Source: Sphingomonadales bacterium (GTDB lineage Bacteria > Pseudomonadota > Alphaproteobacteria > Sphingomonadales > Sphingomonadaceae). Taken from it: a stretch of DNA of 64,000 bases. Made by a program: the position numbers and the translations under genes. The DNA is taken from the NCBI GenBank assembly GCA_947470185.1, contig CANIRZ010000004.1, positions 1 to 64,000 on the forward strand. The letters run 5' to 3'. Within the stretch, counting starts at the first letter, position 1. Each line of letters opens with the position of its first letter. Shown here one piece after another: positions 39,129 through 48,218 of this stretch. Under the pieces are notes generated by a model that made no database searches, had not been told where the DNA came from, and saw only the letters and a list, made by a program, of their open reading frames with translations.

Positions 39129-40127
39129 ATGGCAAAGCTACCAGAGTTAATGACTGCAATCGAAATTTCGACGCCAGGCGGACCCGAGGTGTTGATTGCA
39201 TCGCATCGACCTTTACCAGTGCCCCGCGCAGGAGAGGTGCTGTTGAAAGTAGCCTATGCTGGAGTAAACCGGCCGGACGTAATCCAACGAAAAGGGCTTT
39301 ATCCTGCACCCCCCGGCGCGAGCGACCTACCCGGTCTTGAAGTGTCCGGCACAGTTGTGGCGGTTGGCGACGATGTTGACCCGACTGTGATTGGTTCGCG
39401 TTACTGCGCTTTAGTATCGGGCGGTGGATATGCGGAATATTGTCTGGCCCGCATGGACGTCTGTTTGCCGGTGCCAGCGGGTATGGAGATGGTGGAAGCA
39501 GCGGCGTTGCCCGAAACCCTGTTTACAGTGTGGCATAATGTCTTTGAGCGAGGTTTCGCTGCTCCTGGAGAAGCCATACTTATTCACGGCGGCACCAGCG
39601 GCATTGGCACAATGGCCATAAAACTTGGTAAACTGTTCGGCCTAACTGTGATTGTGACCTGTGGTTCGGACGATAAATGTGCCGCTGCGATAAAAATCGG
39701 TGCCGATCACGCAATCAATTACAACAGTTCGGATTTTGTCGAGGGCGTCAAAGCAATCACTAATGGCGAGGGCGTTCACCTCGTGCTTGATATGGTCGCG
39801 GGCGGATATGTATCGCGTAACTTGCAATGCTTGCGTGAAGATGGGCGCCACGTGACCATCGCGGTGCAGGGCGGAATGACCGCCGAAATCAACATGGCCT
39901 ATGTCATGTCCCGCCGTTTGATGCTCACGGGGTCAACGCTTCGTCCGCGGACGGCGGAGTTCAAGGCATCGCTGGCGCAAGAAATATCAGCAACGGTCTG
40001 GCCAATGGTTTGCGATGGCGCCCTTCGCCCGGAAATGGACAAAATTTTCCCGCTAGCCGAGGCGGCTGCTGCGCATAGCTATATGGAATCAGGTGCACAT
40101 GTCGGGAAAATCATGCTGGCGGTTTAA
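39129..40127 (+). CDS. NAD(P)H quinone oxidoreductase, PIG3 type
   Basis: Zinc-free medium-chain dehydrogenase that reduces quinones with NAD(P)H. About 332 aa with the GroES-like half (VAYAGVNRPDVIQRKGLYP...PGLEVSGTVVAVG) and a Rossmann half with ILIHGGTSGIGTMAIKLGKLFG. The conserved LPETLFTVWHNVF segment points to the PIG3/TIGR02824 branch. Starts at 39120, 39129 and 39150 are all possible; the frame upstream lies over the DUF1192 gene and is not coding. Confidence 0.88.
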   Translation: MAKLPELMTAIEISTPGGPEVLIASHRPLPVPRAGEVLLKVAYAGVNRPDVIQRKGLYPAPPGASDLPGLEVSGTVVAVGDDVDPTVIGSRYCALVSGGGYAEYCLARMDVCLPVPAGMEMVEAAALPETLFTVWHNVFERGFAAPGEAILIHGGTSGIGTMAIKLGKLFGLTVIVTCGSDDKCAAAIKIGADHAINYNSSDFVEGVKAITNGEGVHLVLDMVAGGYVSRNLQCLREDGRHVTIAVQGGMTAEINMAYVMSRRLMLTGSTLRPRTAEFKASLAQEISATVWPMVCDGALRPEMDKIFPLAEAAAAHSYMESGAHVGKIMLAV

Positions 40128-40152
40128 GCCGAAGCGGTCGAACGGACGGGCC

Positions 40153-41124
40153 TTACGACTTTGGCTTGTCCGCCGGCAAACCTTCCAGCCAAGCCCCTAC
40201 ATCAGCAGCGCTTTTCTCGGGAATCTCCTCCATCGGGATATGCCCAACTGCAGGGTAAATGATCAGCCTTGCTTGCGGCATGGCGTCCGCAAACCACTGG
40301 GCAGCACTTACTGGGATCAAATTGTCTTCAGCCCCCCATAAAATCAAAACCGGCACTTTGATTCCCGCGAGCCGCTCTTTTGTACCGGGTGTCATGCTCT
40401 TGAAGTTGGCAAACCGTTGCATCGTTGCTTCGCGGTTGCCGGGGTATCGGTTGAGCTCCGAGTATCGATCAATAAGCTTGTCATCAATTTTGGACTGCAC
40501 GCTCATGGACGTTTTGACGCTTGATTCAAAAACGCTTCGCGGAGCGATGAAACGTGCGGCTTCTTTAAGGACTGGCATGCGCATCAGGCGAAAGCCAAGA
40601 GGTGTGTTCCCGGATTTTGCATAAGGTTGCCCGCTTGCATCGACGAGCAACATGGCATCAACTTTTTCGGGATGCCTGAGTGTATACAGCCAAGTAACGC
40701 CGCCGCCCATGGAGTTACCGCCGATGACGGCTTTATTGATTTTCAGTTTTACCAAGAGGCGGTCGACCACGCTAACATAAGATGCATTATCATAAACGCC
40801 TGCGGGGTTCTTTCCGGTAAGGCCGTGGCCCGGAAGATCTAGTGAAATTACGCGATAATCCTTACCGAGAATTTTGACCCATGGTTCCCATGTGTGCAAC
40901 GATGCATTTGAACCGTGAATGAGGACGAGAACGCGCCCATCGGCCTTGCCTTCATCGCGATAATGCACACGCAGGCCAGGCTCCAATTCCGCAAAGCGCG
41001 ACGTAGCGCTGCTATATTTGCTTTCCATCTGCGCGGCATCTGTGTCGGGCGCATAGCCCCAGACAAAGATCCCGGCGACTGCAACCAGCAACAGGATAAC
41101 AAGCCATTTGATTAGACGTTTCAT
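40153..41124 (-). CDS. Alpha/beta hydrolase, membrane-anchored or secreted
   Basis: 323 aa. The N-terminus is a hydrophobic anchor (LIKWLVILLLVAVAGIFVWGY). The hydrolase core has the oxyanion region VLIHGSNASLHTW, nucleophile elbow GGNSMGGG, acid in ILWGAEDNLIP and histidine in AVGHIPMEE. The start at 41124 has GGGGGAAG. It could be an esterase, lipase or epoxide hydrolase-like enzyme; the substrate is unknown. Divergent from trcR, with 162 bases between them. Confidence 0.85.
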   Translation of the reverse strand: MKRLIKWLVILLLVAVAGIFVWGYAPDTDAAQMESKYSSATSRFAELEPGLRVHYRDEGKADGRVLVLIHGSNASLHTWEPWVKILGKDYRVISLDLPGHGLTGKNPAGVYDNASYVSVVDRLLVKLKINKAVIGGNSMGGGVTWLYTLRHPEKVDAMLLVDASGQPYAKSGNTPLGFRLMRMPVLKEAARFIAPRSVFESSVKTSMSVQSKIDDKLIDRYSELNRYPGNREATMQRFANFKSMTPGTKERLAGIKVPVLILWGAEDNLIPVSAAQWFADAMPQARLIIYPAVGHIPMEEIPEKSAADVGAWLEGLPADKPKS

Positions 41125-41286
41125 ATCTTCCCCCAAAACTCTTACTCGGGAATGCACATGTGGCGGTAAGCGCGCAAGTCCCAATACGCATTGCCGCTTG
41201 CCGATGCAGCAAAGTTCGCCTAACAAAGCTCCCAACACATTCAGGCCGTTCCGTAAGGGGCGGCCCTTATTATTGGAGCAAATGAC

Positions 41287-41988
41287 ATGGCCACCCCTTT
41301 GATGCCACATGCGACCGCAGCTTGGCTGGTCGACAACACAGGTTTGAGCTTCTCACAAATTGCTGACTTTTGTGGAATTCATATCCTTGAAGTACAGGCG
41401 ATGGCCGACGACATGACTGGCTCGAAATATACGGGTCGGGATCCCGTGCACGCCGGTGAATTGGCGATGGACGAAATCGAAAAGGGACAGGCAGATGAGG
41501 ATTATGTTCTCAAAATGTCGAAGGGTCCGGATCAGGTCCGTCGCACAAAAGGTCCCCGTTATACGCCAGTATCAAAGCGTCAGGACAAGCCAGACGGTAT
41601 CGCGTGGCTTCTGCGAAACCACCCCGAAATTTCGGATGGCGCTATCTGCAAGTTGATCGGTACGACGCGCAATACAATTGCGGCCATTCGTGAGCGGAGC
41701 CACTGGAATATTGCAGAAATTCAGGCGAAGGACCCTGTCACGCTTGGCCTGACTTCGCAGCGTGAGCTGGACGCCATTGTTAATCGTGCCGCGAAGAAGG
41801 CTGGTATCGATAACACTGCCGCTAATGATGCACGTCTTGGAACAGATCGCGATGCGTTGATCGAAGAACTTCGCGCTGAGCGTACTGAGGCTGCGCGTCG
41901 CGCCGAAGCTGCGTTGAATGGTGAAGACGAAAATGTGGGCAAGGCAGAATTGACCGCCGACACATTATTCAAAAAAGCAGGCGAATAA
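41287..41988 (+). CDS. trcR: DUF1013 cell-cycle transcription regulator (TrcR family)
   Basis: 233 aa, a conserved alphaproteobacterial family now named TrcR in databases (from memory). It begins MATPLMPHATAAWLVDNTGLSFSQIADFCGIH-type sequence, a helix-turn-helix-like segment. A second HTH-like part is GAICKLIGTTRNTIAAIRERSHWN, and the tail is charged and alanine/glutamate-rich. It probably acts as a DNA- or RNA polymerase-bound factor. It stands alone; the next gene follows after 49 bases. Confidence 0.88.
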   Translation: MATPLMPHATAAWLVDNTGLSFSQIADFCGIHILEVQAMADDMTGSKYTGRDPVHAGELAMDEIEKGQADEDYVLKMSKGPDQVRRTKGPRYTPVSKRQDKPDGIAWLLRNHPEISDGAICKLIGTTRNTIAAIRERSHWNIAEIQAKDPVTLGLTSQRELDAIVNRAAKKAGIDNTAANDARLGTDRDALIEELRAERTEAARRAEAALNGEDENVGKAELTADTLFKKAGE

Positions 41989-42037
41989 TCGTCACGCCAT
42001 CATTGCCTTAATCGCTTGATTAAGGCACGGCGGGGGG

Positions 42038-43138
42038 ATGGCATCTAACACACCCCCCGCGTATGACGCGTCGCTAGCCGACCACGGATTTGAAGCAAAA
42101 GAGCTAAAAGGGCTTACATATCCTTTGGGCGAGCATGCCCCGCAATATGGTGAAATATACCCGATTGCGCCCGACATGGGCTGGACGCGTATGCCGGTTC
42201 CGGGCAATTTAGCACATATCAATTTATGGCTGCTCGATGAAGCCGATGGCGGATATGCCATTGCGGATACCGGCTTGTTCATGCCGCCAACCATCGAAAT
42301 GTGGAAGGCGATGTTTGCAGGCGCATTGGCTGACCGACAGCTAAAGCGAATCTTTGTAACGCACTTTCATCCCGATCATGTCGGTTGTGCTGGCTGGTTG
42401 GCGAACAAGTTCAAGGTTCCAATCTGGATGAACCGGACCGAATGGTTGATGGCGCGGATGTTGATCGCTGAACAGCTAGAGCATCCTCCAGAAGACGTCC
42501 TCAGCAACCGGCGATTCTCAGGCTATGACGAACAGCGTATCGACACGATGCGTCAAGCTGGCTGGGGCGGTTTTGCGCGCGCAGTGTCGCGGCTGCCCAC
42601 TGGACATGTGCGCATGGACGATGGGCAAGTCATTCGGGTCGGTCAACGCGATTGGACGGTAATGACGGGTGGTGGGCACACGCCCGAACATGCGAGCCTT
42701 GTGGATTTTACCAACAATATGATCATCGCGGGTGACCAGATTTTGCCGCGCATTACATCCAATGTGTCGGTCATGGATAGCGAGCCGGAGGCCGACCCGC
42801 TGGGTGAATGGCTAGCATCGATTGCGAAATTCCGGGAGGCGTTGCCTGCAGATATGCTCGTTTTACCAGCGCATGGGGAACCTTTTACGGGCGTGCATGT
42901 CCGATTGGACAAGCTTGCATCTGGACATCACGAACGACTTGACCGACTTGAGTTGGAACTGCGTACAACCGAAATGCGTGCCGTCGATACGTTCACTCTC
43001 TTATTCGAACGCGAAATTGACGATACTGTTTACGGACTCGCGACAGGCGAGGCGCAAGCACATTTGCGGCATTTGCATTTTGCGGGACGGATAAAATGTG
43101 AAATTCGCGATGGCGTTGGCTGGTATCACGCGGCATGA
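42038..43138 (+). CDS. MBL-fold metallo-hydrolase
   Basis: 366 aa with the metallo-beta-lactamase metal ligands: THFHPDHVG (HxHxDH), His in GGGHTPEHASL, Asp in IAGDQIL, and His in LPAHGEPF. Members cleave thioesters, lactones and other esters. The fadD gene begins 7 bases after its stop, so acyl-CoA or hydroxyacyl thioester chemistry is a sensible guess. The C-terminal 90 residues form the helical region typical of this subgroup. Confidence 0.88.
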   Translation: MASNTPPAYDASLADHGFEAKELKGLTYPLGEHAPQYGEIYPIAPDMGWTRMPVPGNLAHINLWLLDEADGGYAIADTGLFMPPTIEMWKAMFAGALADRQLKRIFVTHFHPDHVGCAGWLANKFKVPIWMNRTEWLMARMLIAEQLEHPPEDVLSNRRFSGYDEQRIDTMRQAGWGGFARAVSRLPTGHVRMDDGQVIRVGQRDWTVMTGGGHTPEHASLVDFTNNMIIAGDQILPRITSNVSVMDSEPEADPLGEWLASIAKFREALPADMLVLPAHGEPFTGVHVRLDKLASGHHERLDRLELELRTTEMRAVDTFTLLFEREIDDTVYGLATGEAQAHLRHLHFAGRIKCEIRDGVGWYHAA

Positions 43139-43145
43139 TGTGGGC

Positions 43146-44828
43146 ATGACGCAGAGTATCTGGAACCGTAATTACCTGCATCCCGTCAAGTGGGATCAGC
43201 AATTTCCCGCATTGGCGCTGCACGATATGTTTTTCCAATCGGCAGAACGCATGGGCCGTGCGGCGATGGCAGATTTCATGGGCCGCAAATATAGCTATGC
43301 TGAAATGGCAGCAACTGTCCGGCGGGTTGCGCGCGGACTGCAAGACAAAGGCATTGGCAAGGGCGACCAAATTGGCCTCTTCTTGCCCAATGTGCCGCAG
43401 TATATCGCGGCGTATTACGGGGCGCTGGCCGCAGGGGCGACGGTGGTCAATTTCTCACCGCTATACACAGTTGACGAACTGGCGCATCAGGTAGCCGACA
43501 GCGGCACGTCGATCCTGATCACGGTATCGGCGGCTGCTTTGCTGCCTACCGCCATGAAGGTGTTAGACAATAGCAGCCTGAAAGAACTTATTGTCGGAAG
43601 CGTATCTGAAGCCCTGCCAAAGGCCAAAGGCTGGGCATACCGTTTGTTCAAACGGAACGAGATTGCCGCGCTTCCTTCGGACAGCCGCGTTTCGTCCTAT
43701 GCCGAATTGGTAGCTAACATTGGCGATTATGCGGTTCAACCTTGCATGCCCGAAAAAGACATCGCACAGTTGCAATATACAGGCGGAACGACGGGCACGC
43801 CGAAAGGCGCCATGCTGAGCCATCAAAATATCACCGCCAACGCTCGGCAAATCAACATGCTTGATCCCCATAGCCGAAACAATCAGCCTAACGAACCATT
43901 GGACGACCGTATCTTAGGTGTGCTGCCCTTTTTCCATGTTTTCGCAAATGCTACTGTTTTGAACCGTACGGTTGAAAACGGCGGTGAAATTGTGATGCTT
44001 CCCCGATTTGAGGCAAAAGCGGCTTTGGCGGCGATTACGCGGACCAAAGTGACATCACTTCCGGGCGTGCCAACGATGTATCAGGCTTTGCTGGATTGCC
44101 CTGACCTAGGAAAAACTGACTTCACGAGTTTGCGCGCCTGCATATCCGGGGGCGCGCCATTGGCGGCTGAATTGAAAGAGCGATTTGAAACGCTTACCGG
44201 AGCTGTAGTTATTGAAGGCTATGGCTTGACCGAAAGCTCTGGCGTCGTGTCCTGCAATCCATATGAAGGCAGAAACAAGATTGGCAGTATCGGGCAACCT
44301 GTGCCCGGAACCAATATCAAACTTGTCGATAAGGAAGACCCAAGCAAGCCGGCACCCAAAGGCGAACCCGGCGAACTTACATTTTCGGGTCCGCAGGTCA
44401 TGTGCGGTTATTGGAACCGGCCTGATGCCGACGCTGAGGTGTTTCTTGGTAAGTTTCTGCGCACGGGTGATGTTGCGACAATTGACGATGACGGCTTCAT
44501 CCATATCGTAGACCGATTGAAGGATATGATTGCTGTCGGCGGGTTCAAGGTATTCCCAAGTCAGGTCGAAGACATTCTCTACAAACATCCTGCGGTTAAG
44601 GAGGCCCTCGTCATTGGCGTCGCTGATGCCTATCTCGGCGAGATACCGCGCGCGTTCGTTACTTTGCAGGACGGTGCTACCGAAGATGGCGCGGCGCTTA
44701 CCGTTTGGCTCAACCCGAAGCTTGGCAAGCATGAGCGTGTCCAAGGCGTCACTATCATGGATGATTTGCCAAAAACGATGATCGGTAAACTTGACCGTAA
44801 GGCGTTGCGGTTGGCGTTAGGGTCTTAA
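43146..44828 (+). CDS. fadD: Long-chain fatty-acid--CoA ligase
   Basis: AMP-forming acyl-CoA synthetase, 560 aa. The P-loop is QYTGGTTGTPKGAMLSH. The motifs GYGLTESSGV, RTGDVATIDDDGF and the C-terminal IGKLDRKALR with its lysine are all present. ATG 43146 is used; the longer frame lies inside the upstream gene. Chain-length preference is not readable, but the closest pattern is FadD. In an operon with the MBL gene; dinB follows 13 bases later. Confidence 0.9.
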   Translation: MTQSIWNRNYLHPVKWDQQFPALALHDMFFQSAERMGRAAMADFMGRKYSYAEMAATVRRVARGLQDKGIGKGDQIGLFLPNVPQYIAAYYGALAAGATVVNFSPLYTVDELAHQVADSGTSILITVSAAALLPTAMKVLDNSSLKELIVGSVSEALPKAKGWAYRLFKRNEIAALPSDSRVSSYAELVANIGDYAVQPCMPEKDIAQLQYTGGTTGTPKGAMLSHQNITANARQINMLDPHSRNNQPNEPLDDRILGVLPFFHVFANATVLNRTVENGGEIVMLPRFEAKAALAAITRTKVTSLPGVPTMYQALLDCPDLGKTDFTSLRACISGGAPLAAELKERFETLTGAVVIEGYGLTESSGVVSCNPYEGRNKIGSIGQPVPGTNIKLVDKEDPSKPAPKGEPGELTFSGPQVMCGYWNRPDADAEVFLGKFLRTGDVATIDDDGFIHIVDRLKDMIAVGGFKVFPSQVEDILYKHPAVKEALVIGVADAYLGEIPRAFVTLQDGATEDGAALTVWLNPKLGKHERVQGVTIMDDLPKTMIGKLDRKALRLALGS

Positions 44829-44841
44829 GCGTCCGGCGGTG

Positions 44842-45939
44842 ATGGAAAGCGATCCCGCTGTCATCCGTAAGATTATCCATGTCGATATGGATGCGTTTTA
44901 CGCCAGTGTGGAACAGCGCGATAACCCCGACCTGCGCGGCAAGCCAGTAGCTGTAGGGGGCTCGTCCAAACGTGGCGTTGTCGCCGCAGCGAGTTACGAG
45001 GCCCGGGCGTTCGGTGTGCGCTCGGCCATGCCCTCGGTGACAGCGCAGCGACAGTGCCCCGACCTTATTTTCGTCAAACCAAGGTTTGAGGCTTACAAAG
45101 CTGTCTCGCAGCAAATCCGCGACATATTTGCGCGGCACACGGACCTAATTCAGCCGCTATCGCTTGATGAGGCTTATCTTGATGTTACCCATGACAAGCA
45201 AGGCATTGGATCGGCAGTGCAGGTAGCCAAGGCTATTCGCGCGGCTATTCGCGAGGAAACGGGTCTAACCGCGAGTGCGGGGGTAAGTTACAACAAATTT
45301 ATCGCCAAGCTGGCGAGCGACCAGAATAAGCCAGACGGTATGTGCGTCATCCTGCCAGACCAGGGCCCGGACTTTGTTGCCAGCTTGCCGGTCCGCCGCT
45401 TCCATGGTGTCGGTCCCCGTACCGCCGAGAAGATGGCAAAGCTTGGCGTAAACAGCGGCGCTGACCTAGCGCAAAAGGATGAAGCTTGGCTGACGCAGCA
45501 TTTTGGCAGTTGGGGCGGCTATCTCTTTTGGGCAGCGCGGGGTGTCGATCATCGCCCGGTAAATGCAAACGCGGTGCGCAAATCCATCGGTGCAGAAAGT
45601 ACGTATTCCGAAGATAAGCGCAGTGAAGCCGAACTTCGTGCTGCGTTGGACGAAATTATCGACATTGTTTGGGACCGCATCAATCGCCACCAAGCGCAGG
45701 GCCGGACTTTGGTGCTTAAGGCGCGCTACTCGGACTTTCGTACAGTGACCCGGTCGCGCACCACGGGCCAATTAATTGCGGACCGCAGGGCTGTTGCGCA
45801 GCTTGGCCATGTGCTGTTGGATCAGATTTTGCCAGTTGAGATGGGGGTCCGGCTGCTTGGCTTGACGCTGTCTGGACTCGTGGACCAAAACAATGCGGCC
45901 ATTGATGAAACACCCCAAGGGCGCTTTACATTTGATTGA
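44842..45939 (+). CDS. dinB: DNA polymerase IV
   Basis: Y-family translesion polymerase. 365 aa with the catalytic acidic residues in HVDMDAFYASVEQ and SLDEAYLDVT, the steric region YEARAFGVRSAMP, and thumb/little-finger domains (VGPRTAEKMAKLG; LGLTLSGLVDQ). No beta-clamp QLxLF tail is obvious at the very C-terminus (ends PQGRFTFD), although related short clamp motifs vary. It follows fadD closely; the pairing may be only positional. Confidence 0.95.
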   Translation: MESDPAVIRKIIHVDMDAFYASVEQRDNPDLRGKPVAVGGSSKRGVVAAASYEARAFGVRSAMPSVTAQRQCPDLIFVKPRFEAYKAVSQQIRDIFARHTDLIQPLSLDEAYLDVTHDKQGIGSAVQVAKAIRAAIREETGLTASAGVSYNKFIAKLASDQNKPDGMCVILPDQGPDFVASLPVRRFHGVGPRTAEKMAKLGVNSGADLAQKDEAWLTQHFGSWGGYLFWAARGVDHRPVNANAVRKSIGAESTYSEDKRSEAELRAALDEIIDIVWDRINRHQAQGRTLVLKARYSDFRTVTRSRTTGQLIADRRAVAQLGHVLLDQILPVEMGVRLLGLTLSGLVDQNNAAIDETPQGRFTFD

Positions 45940-46004
45940 TTGAAAATTGAAATAATCTGTCATATATCATAAAACTGTTATGCACATGTAATACAGGAAC
46001 TGAT

Positions 46005-46649
46005 ATGGCCCGCCCCCATACTGATATTGAAGCCGGACGAAATGCGTTGCTTGAGGTGGTAGACGATTTGGTCCGCAAGCGCGGCGCCGTAGACATCTCC
46101 ATGACAGATTTGGCCGCGGCTGCAGGCATGTCCGCGTCCAACCTGTATCGATTTTTCGACAACAAAGAAGCTTTGCTTGAGGCTGTAGCCGAACGTTTCT
46201 TTGCTGAAAAAATACGGATCATGGTCGAAGTTACGGAATCCGACTTGCCGGTTCGCGACAAAATGTACCAATATTTTGCACGACGTTATCTGGCGAATGT
46301 CGAACAATATGAGTCGGAGCCTGACCTGCTGAAAAGCTACCTTGAAATCGGTCAGCAATATTTTGAAGTGGTACGCGGCTATGTTGACCTTGGAGATCAT
46401 TATCTGTCGCTGATAGTTGCAGAGGCAATGGAGCAAGGCTACTTTGAAGGCCATTCGATCGACGAGACCGTGTCCATCATCAATCAAATGGTTCAATGCT
46501 ACACCAATCCAGACGCACTTTTTTACATTGGTACGGCAAAGCTAAAAATTGAGAAGCTGGCATTAATTGTAGATACGATTTTTGCGGGGCTTCGCAAAAT
46601 GTCGGTACCGAGAACCGCCGGCCAACCGCATATCAAAATCGTTTCGTGA
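46005..46649 (+). CDS. TetR-family transcriptional regulator
   Basis: 214 aa. The N-terminal HTH is clear: VDISMTDLAAAAGMSASNLYRFFDNKEALLEAV. The C-terminal ligand domain is helical with many aromatic residues. A short dyad CATAA-N5-TTATG (45968-45982) lies 22 bases upstream and may be its own operator. Likely targets are itself or nearby catabolic genes (inference). ATG 46005 follows AGGAA. Confidence 0.9.
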   Translation: MARPHTDIEAGRNALLEVVDDLVRKRGAVDISMTDLAAAAGMSASNLYRFFDNKEALLEAVAERFFAEKIRIMVEVTESDLPVRDKMYQYFARRYLANVEQYESEPDLLKSYLEIGQQYFEVVRGYVDLGDHYLSLIVAEAMEQGYFEGHSIDETVSIINQMVQCYTNPDALFYIGTAKLKIEKLALIVDTIFAGLRKMSVPRTAGQPHIKIVS

Positions 46650-46651
46650 AT

Positions 46652-46679
46652 TGTGCCAATTTCTGTGCTGTCTGGCACA
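46652..46679. repeat. Inverted repeat downstream of the TetR gene
   Basis: TGTGCCA-N14-TGGCACA is a perfect 7-bp inverted repeat directly after the tetR-type stop codon and 23 bases before the tRNA. No T-run follows. It may end the tetR transcript or be a regulator site. Confidence 0.4.
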
Positions 46680-46702
46680 TGCCCGCATCTGTCTTAACCG
46701 AG

Positions 46703-46774
46703 GGGTGATTAGCTTAGTGGTAGACCACATCCTTGATACGGGTGGGGCCACAAGTTCAAACCTTGTATTGCCCA
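46703..46774 (+). tRNA. tRNA or tRNA-like gene with anticodon GAT on a valine-like body
   Basis: A full cloverleaf can be drawn. The acceptor GGGTGAT/ATTGCCC has two G-T pairs. The D arm is GCTT/GACC with one C-C mismatch, the anticodon stem is CATCC/GGGTG around loop TTGATAC, the variable loop has 5 bases, and the T arm is perfect ACAAG/CTTGT with loop TTCAAAC. Discriminator A46774 is followed by CCC, not CCA. The anticodon (46735-46737) reads as isoleucine. The body, however, resembles from memory alphaproteobacterial tRNA-Val(GAC), one base away in the anticodon, and differs strongly from the usual tRNA-Ile(GAT). Either a diverged tRNA-Val copy, a pseudogene, or a recoded tRNA. Confidence 0.65.
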
Positions 46775-46853
46775 CCCTTCCAAGCATAATCACTTTTACA
46801 ATGTCTTGATGCTGATTTAAGCATACGATTAAATCTAAGGGGGAGAGCTTTTG

Positions 46854-47267
46854 ATGCGTATAGAAAACGCAATGTTTCCAACAATGGAGCAGGCGACATC
46901 ATTTTTCGGTGGCGCCGAAAATGGGCCGTTTGTCATGACCAATTTGCTGAAATTCAAAGACAAAGCGGAATATGCTGATGGCAGTGATGCCGGCCTGTCG
47001 GGCGCAGATGCTTATGCTCGTTATGGTAAGGGGATTCAGGCCTGCCTTGCGGCCGTGGGTGGCCGGCAGGTTTACGCCGGACCAGTCACTGGACTGATGA
47101 TTGGAGATGTTGAAGAGCTATGGGATATGGTCGCTTTGGTCGAATATCCATCACTTGCTGCCATGCAGAAAATGGTGTCTTCACCGGAATATCAGGCCAT
47201 CGAAATCCATCGCAAAGCAGGGCTGTCCGGTCAACTTAACATCCGCACCAGCCAGATTGGAAACTAA
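46854..47267 (+). CDS. DUF1330-like small protein
   Basis: 137 aa. The pattern FVMTNLLKFKDKAEY...GADAYARYGKGI...VYAGPVTGLMIG...WDMVALVEYPSLAAMQKMVSSPEYQ matches the ferredoxin-like dimeric alpha/beta barrel fold of DUF1330. Function unknown; relatives occur in catabolic clusters. GGGGGAG precedes ATG 46854; a TTG three bases upstream is not needed. The next gene starts 2 bases after its stop. Confidence 0.78.
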   Translation: MRIENAMFPTMEQATSFFGGAENGPFVMTNLLKFKDKAEYADGSDAGLSGADAYARYGKGIQACLAAVGGRQVYAGPVTGLMIGDVEELWDMVALVEYPSLAAMQKMVSSPEYQAIEIHRKAGLSGQLNIRTSQIGN

Positions 47268-47268
47268 T

Positions 47269-48210
47269 ATGAAACCGATAAACAACCGCATGACTGAGCT
47301 GCTTGGTGTCGAATATCCTATAATCCAGGCGCCCATGGGTTGGATCGCGCGCGCGCAACTTGCGTCCGCCGTTTCCAACGCGGGCGGCCTTGGCATCATC
47401 GAAACATCATCGGGGCAGTTAGATGAAGTGCGCGCCGAAATCATCAAGATGCGTGAGCTGACCGATAAACCTTTCGGCGTGAACATCGCCCAAGCCTTTG
47501 TGCGGGACCCCGGCATTGTGGATTTTGTTGTCGACCAAGGCATAAAGTTTGTGACCACCTCAGCCGGCGATCCTAATAAATATTGCGGTCCGCTAAAGGC
47601 CGCGGGGCTTACCGTATTCCACGTTGTCCCAACGCTTGCTGGCGCATTGAAAGCCATCGACGCGGGCGTAGATGGCCTTGTTGTTGAAGGCGGCGAAGGC
47701 GGCGGTTTCAAAAATCCCAAGGATGTGGCGTTGATGGTTTTGCTGCCGCTCATCCGAAGCAAAGTCGATGTGCCAATCGTCGCCGCTGGCGGCATTGTCT
47801 GTGGACGGACAATGGCTGCGGCTTTCGCGCTCGGCGCAGAGGCGGTGCAGATGGGTACACGCATGGTCAGCGCGGCGGAATCGCCGGTGCATCAGAACTG
47901 GAAAGACGCCATCATCAACGCGAAAGAAACGGACACGCTGTTCTTGAATCGCCACGGTCCCGGTCCAGCATTGCGCGCATTGCGCACGGAACGGACGACG
48001 AAGTTGGACATGGAGCCTTCAGACAATATCATGGGTGAAATGCGCGGCGTGCTCGATCTGTATTTCGGCGGCGACATGGAGGCGGCGATTGCGCTTTCGG
48101 GGCAAGTTGCCGGACGCATTGATACAGTAAAACCCGCCAAGCAGATCATCGACGAAGTGATGGACGAGTTTTATGCTGTCATGAACGATTTGCGGCACGG
48201 TTATCTTTAG
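47269..48210 (+). CDS. Nitronate monooxygenase family flavoprotein
   Basis: 313 aa FMN-binding TIM barrel of the 2-nitropropane dioxygenase/NMO type: YPIIQAPMGWIARAQLASAVSNAGGLGII, VDGLVVEGGEGGGF, and PIVAAGGIVCGRTMAAAFALGAEAVQMGTR. Such proteins oxidise nitronates or act as FabK-like or acyl-CoA reductases, and family names are often over-assigned. ATG 47269 directly follows the DUF1330 gene; the longer frame into that gene is not used. Confidence 0.85.
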   Translation: MKPINNRMTELLGVEYPIIQAPMGWIARAQLASAVSNAGGLGIIETSSGQLDEVRAEIIKMRELTDKPFGVNIAQAFVRDPGIVDFVVDQGIKFVTTSAGDPNKYCGPLKAAGLTVFHVVPTLAGALKAIDAGVDGLVVEGGEGGGFKNPKDVALMVLLPLIRSKVDVPIVAAGGIVCGRTMAAAFALGAEAVQMGTRMVSAAESPVHQNWKDAIINAKETDTLFLNRHGPGPALRALRTERTTKLDMEPSDNIMGEMRGVLDLYFGGDMEAAIALSGQVAGRIDTVKPAKQIIDEVMDEFYAVMNDLRHGYL

Positions 48211-48218
48211 GAGCTGAT

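Noticed and set aside
46563-46793. Minus-strand open frame across the tRNA
   Set aside because: It reads the complement of the tRNA (GNTRFELVAPPVSR type), a well-known spurious product.
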